Assembly (NCBI GenBank): GCA_001784285.1
Contig: MFQC01000002.1
Span: 2,429-43,000, forward strand
DNA length: 40,572 nt
Reading direction: 5' to 3'
Source of the DNA: Candidatus Magasanikbacteria bacterium RIFCSPHIGHO2_02_FULL_48_18
GTDB taxonomy: Bacteria; Patescibacteriota; Patescibacteriia; Magasanikbacterales; UBA922
Position numbers and translations under genes: made by a program. The notes beneath the pieces were generated by a model that was not told where the DNA came from, did not search any database, and saw only the letters and a program-made list of their open reading frames with translations. Of this stretch, positions 37,841-40,572 are shown piece by piece (positions within the stretch are counted from its first letter, which is position 1; every line of letters starts with the position of its first letter).

Positions 37841-38194
37841 TTATATCTCTTCACATTTTTTTAACAATTTTTGCAGATCTCTTTTCAGTTTAGGAATATC
37901 TACGGTAATAACGACCCACGTTTCATTGAGATCAACCGTTGCATATTCATGAATAAGAATATCACGCATACCTCCAATATCTTTCCATGGTATATGCGGA
38001 GCATTCGTTTTGATCATGGCAGGAAGTCGTTTGACTATTTCACCGATGATTTCTATTTTTCTCACGACTGCATCTTGTGTTTTTTTGTCTGTAAGAAATG
38101 ATATTTTTGTGTACGTGGCAATATACGACTCAATATCGGTAATGCACTCCAATATCTCGTTTAGATATATACACACATCTTTTATCCGCTTCAT
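37841..38194 (-). CDS. HEPN-domain toxin, HepT-like (DUF86)
   Basis: GGMRDILIHEYATVDLNETW contains Rx4HxY; adjacent to MNT gene. Confidence 0.88.
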   Translation of the reverse strand: MKRIKDVCIYLNEILECITDIESYIATYTKISFLTDKKTQDAVVRKIEIIGEIVKRLPAMIKTNAPHIPWKDIGGMRDILIHEYATVDLNETWVVITVDIPKLKRDLQKLLKKCEEI

Positions 38195-38204
38195 AAAAGA
38201 TACC

Positions 38205-38489
38205 TCATATCAAGGATACCGTATTCCTCATAATAGATGACTTGAGCCGTGGGTACAAAGAATCATAGGTAACTAAATCCACCTTTTTATTTAATGCCTC
38301 CTCAAGTACACGCTTTAATGCGGCATGATCAAGCAAACTTTTGGATCCTTTAAATTCAAATAAAATATCTATATCACTATCATCGTCCGCGTCTCCTCTT
38401 GCAAATGAACCAAACAAATCAGCGCGCTTTACTTCATGCCGTCTTAGAGTGTCTTGAATTGTCTGTAATTGATTTTGTGGTAATTTCAT
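38205..38489 (-). CDS. MntA-like minimal nucleotidyltransferase antitoxin
   Basis: LFGSFARGDADDDSDIDILFEF (GSx10DxD). Confidence 0.9.
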   Translation of the reverse strand: MKLPQNQLQTIQDTLRRHEVKRADLFGSFARGDADDDSDIDILFEFKGSKSLLDHAALKRVLEEALNKKVDLVTYDSLYPRLKSSIMRNTVSLI

Positions 38490-38548
38490 AGAAGTATACT
38501 TTCATTTCTCTATACCAATATACCCTCCTTTCTATCATCTGTCAACAT

Positions 38549-38569
38549 AAAAAAACCGGCGAGAAGCCG
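38549..38569 (-). terminator. Terminator of the RelBE-type module
   Basis: Minus strand CGGCTTCTCGCCGGTTTTTTT, same sequence as at 37814-37834. Confidence 0.75.
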
Positions 38570-38593
38570 TTTTTTGCGTGTATCGAGATAATT

Positions 38594-38828
38594 TTACCGC
38601 AATCGTTTATAGACAGACCGACGATGTTCAACCGCGTATAACGTTATTTCTTTTTTCCGTTCATCCACCCAAAAAAGAATGCGCCAATCTCCCACTCGTT
38701 GTTTCCGTAATTTTCTGAGGGTCTTCGGAAGATGATTCAGCGGATTTTTTAATAATCCGATCGGCAACGGATATATCTATTTTGGCGATGTCTTTTTCAA
38801 AGGTTGGCGTAACGAAAATATGATACAT
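38594..38828 (-). pseudogene. RelE/ParE-family toxin, frameshifted
   Basis: Frame 1 gives MYHIFVTPTFEKDIAKIDISVADRIIKK; another frame gives LLKNPLNHLPKTLRKLRKQRVGDWRILFWVDERKKEITLYAVEHRRSVYKRLR*. Together they look like one RelE-type toxin broken near 38750. Confidence 0.7.
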
Positions 38829-39048
38829 ACACTAGACGCCATACATCTTTTTTTTTTAATTCAGCCAATGATTTTACCTTCCCTGTTTGGTGTTCTTTCC
38901 GTGCTTGATTCACCTTTTGGATAAACGATTTATCTTTTGTTAAGATAAAATCTTCCAACAGAGACTCCGCTTCGCGCCACGCATCAAGCGCGTCGTGCAT
39001 GCGCTCAAGCACTTTTTTTGGGATGGTAATGGTTTTTTCTTTATGCAT
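38797..39048 (-). CDS. Antitoxin of RelBE-type module
   Basis: MHKEKTITIPKKVLERMHDALDAWREAESLLEDFIL...ARKEHQTGKVKSLAELKKK; overlaps the toxin start; A10 tract near its 3' end. Confidence 0.65.
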   Translation of the reverse strand: MHKEKTITIPKKVLERMHDALDAWREAESLLEDFILTKDKSFIQKVNQARKEHQTGKVKSLAELKKKDVWRLVYVSYFRYANL

Positions 39049-39121
39049 AAAATAAAAAAACATCTAGGTATATCATTATAGTACCGCGGATGAATAATAA
39101 GTCAATCAATAAAAAAATCCT

Positions 39122-39138
39122 ATTGATCTCTCCACCAT
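39122..39138. repeat. Direct repeat copy A flanking MNT/HEPN pair
   Basis: ATTGATCTCTCCACCAT, identical to 39927-39943. Confidence 0.85.
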
Positions 39139-39155
39139 CACTATACTGATGAACC

Positions 39156-39482
39156 CTATACTTTTCTCATCGTCTTTATAATATCTTTCCAATACATATT
39201 TTTTTCTTTCCGTATACTTTTAAATTCTTCCGGAGTAAAACCAATAATATCCATAGGCACCCGACGTGCGGAACCACGACGCAACCGAGACAGCCACTCC
39301 ATTCTTTTCATTCCGTTTACGGTATGAAACGATGAAGACACCACAATAAGATCAATATCGCTGTCTGTGCGTATGTTCCCAGTGGCGACACTTCCATACA
39401 CAAAAAAAATAGGATCCTTGATCTCACGCCGTACCAAACTCTTATACTCTGCTAGTGCTTTTTCAACTGTTTTTTTAACCAT
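39156..39482 (-). CDS. Nucleotidyltransferase-domain (MNT) protein
   Basis: FFVYGSVATGNIRTDSDIDLIVVSSSF (GSx10DxD). Confidence 0.88.
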   Translation of the reverse strand: MVKKTVEKALAEYKSLVRREIKDPIFFVYGSVATGNIRTDSDIDLIVVSSSFHTVNGMKRMEWLSRLRRGSARRVPMDIIGFTPEEFKSIRKEKNMYWKDIIKTMRKV

Positions 39483-39859
39483 ACCAATATCTGTTCAGCT
39501 TGAATAAGTATTTTTTCTGTGTTGCGTTTGTTATAGGTGAAGTGAAAGCCGGGAGCAAATTTTAAATCGGGATACCGGGGCCGCATATAATGCGGATTGA
39601 TATGATCCAGACATATTTGGATTTCTTCCGGGATATCAATACCCAGCTTAGTGGATAATGACACCAAATCATGAATTTTAGGAGGCATGATATTTTTGGA
39701 TACCAAAATCGCTTTCATCATCTTTTCAATTGTTTGATGACAATGAAATACACAGGCTTGATATGCAAAACCTTTTCGGTCACCATCTTTAAACAAAAGT
39801 CTTGCAACTTTCCAATCATTTTCCGCATATTCTTTCCAATAGGAAAATAGCGTGTTCAT
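39452..39859 (-). CDS. HEPN-domain protein
   Basis: YAENDWKVARLLFKDGDRKGFAYQACVFHCHQTIEKMMKAILVSKNIMPPKIHDLVSLSTKLGI...RPRYPDLKFAP; overlaps the MNT start. Confidence 0.88.
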   Translation of the reverse strand: MNTLFSYWKEYAENDWKVARLLFKDGDRKGFAYQACVFHCHQTIEKMMKAILVSKNIMPPKIHDLVSLSTKLGIDIPEEIQICLDHINPHYMRPRYPDLKFAPGFHFTYNKRNTEKILIQAEQILVWLKKQLKKH

Positions 39860-39923
39860 ACAATTTTACTGTACCAAAAAAATTGCACTTCTGCAATTCT
39901 TTATCGGCAGCCAGCCGACTTAC

Positions 39924-40010
39924 CCCATTGATCTCTCCACCATGCCAATCATGATGCATACATCAATGGGCGGGAGCGAAACGAAAATCCGAAGATCTCG
40001 CCTCGCTCCC
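39924..40010. other. Two consecutive hairpins at the right composition boundary
   Basis: CCCATTGAT (39924-39932)/ATCAATGGG (39962-39970), then GGGAGCGA (39972-39979)/TCGCTCCC (40003-40010). Confidence 0.55.
39927..39943. repeat. Direct repeat copy B flanking MNT/HEPN pair
   Basis: ATTGATCTCTCCACCAT, identical to 39122-39138. Confidence 0.85.
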
Positions 40011-40094
40011 ATCCCTCCTTCATAAGCTACCTCCTAAAGTTGTTGGGCCGGCCGCGTCGGGCGTGCAGCGCGGCCCAGTTGTTGGCGGGGGCTG

Positions 40095-40572
40095 CTATGG
40101 CGCGCAGTTCTGCCCCGTGTCGTTGTGACCGACACAGAACGTCGTCTGCGGGGGTGGACATTGGATGACATTCGTGTGGCAGCAGGACGCTGCCTTCTCC
40201 GGGTTGCCAGTGACCTGGCCGCCCGACGTGAACATCGTCTTGCCACCATCCGCCATGCAGGCCGTGAAGAGTGGGTTGTCCGGCGGAGGCACACAGAGGC
40301 CATCCGCACAAACTTCGCCACCCTCGCACGTGCCGCACGTGCCGCCGCAGCCGTCGGGGCCGCACTCGAGGTCAGCACAGGCCGGGATGCACTCACATAC
40401 GCCCGCGTCGCACGCCTCGTTTGCGGCGCACGTCCCGCACGTGCCGCCGCAGCCGTCGGGGCCGCACTCGAGGTCAGCACAGTTGGGAGTGCAGATGGGC
40501 TGGCACGCCCCGTCGACGCACTCCTCGTTTGCGCCGCACGCGGGGTCGCACAGCGGCTCGGCGCAAATTGCG
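40095..40572 (-). CDS. Cys-rich repeat protein (partial; N-terminus outside window)
   Basis: Minus-strand translation CAEPLCDPACGANEECVDGACQPICTPNCADLECGPDGCGGTCGTCAANEACDAGVCECIPACADLECGPDGCGGTCGTCEGGEVCADGLCVPPPDNPLFTACMADGG...NDTGQNCAP*, two tandem CADLECGPDGCGGTCGTC repeats. Confidence 0.75.
   Translation of the reverse strand, partial: AICAEPLCDPACGANEECVDGACQPICTPNCADLECGPDGCGGTCGTCAANEACDAGVCECIPACADLECGPDGCGGTCGTCEGGEVCADGLCVPPPDNPLFTACMADGGKTMFTSGGQVTGNPEKAASCCHTNVIQCPPPQTTFCVGHNDTGQNCAP
40325..40482. repeat. Tandem ~56-bp near-identical repeats, 102-bp period
   Basis: 40325-40380 and 40427-40482 (cgcacgt[g/c]ccgcacgtgccgccgcagccgtcggggccgcactcgaggtcagcacag). Confidence 0.85.

Noticed and set aside
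37813-39943. CRISPR-like array from the repeated short sequences in the TA cluster
   Set aside because: Only two copies each of two different repeats, separated by whole genes; no regular spacers and no cas genes.
40027-40480. Minus-strand ORFs 40034..40480 (Ala/Arg/Ser-rich) and 40027..40365
   Set aside because: Out-of-frame with the convincing Cys-rich repeat protein ending at 40095; low-complexity compositions expected of shadow frames.

Overview
The window is compositionally tripartite. (1) Bases 1 to ~2300 are very GC-rich and carry a fused two-domain aldehyde dehydrogenase (ALDH16-like) that runs off the left edge. (2) Bases ~2360 to ~39,960 are a lower-GC, densely packed bacterial chromosome segment. 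Its gene content and style look like Candidate Phyla Radiation/Patescibacteria (inference). (3) Bases ~40,000 to 40,572 are again GC-rich and carry the C-terminal end of a Cys-rich repeat protein of the sort common in Myxococcota-like genomes. The central segment encodes a lipoprotein; a Zn/Mn ABC transporter (znuA-C-B); an orphan coiled-coil protein with a divergent small ORF; tRNA-Glu; a nearly complete de novo NAD operon (nadE, NadM-type adenylyltransferase, nadA, nadC, nadB) followed by tsaD and prs; dnaE; an archaeal-type PEP carboxylase; pheS and pheT with a MazF/PemK-like toxin gene between them; rseP; lemA-htpX; a CDP-alcohol phosphatidyltransferase; pdxT-pdxS; and an envelope/polysaccharide cluster (two GT4 enzymes, radical SAM, O-antigen-ligase-like protein, GH-like/FG-GAP protein, large DUF11-like surface protein). 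A tight cluster of three toxin-antitoxin modules ends the segment: HepT/MntA, a RelBE-type pair with a frameshifted toxin, and an MNT/HEPN pair flanked by a 17-bp direct repeat. The observations I would check first are the double composition boundary, the NAD + PLP + PEPC cofactor content in an apparently reduced genome, the toxin inside pheST with a candidate opposite-strand small RNA, and the direct-repeat-bounded HEPN/MNT cassette. All calls come from reading the sequence and the supplied ORFs; no database search was run.
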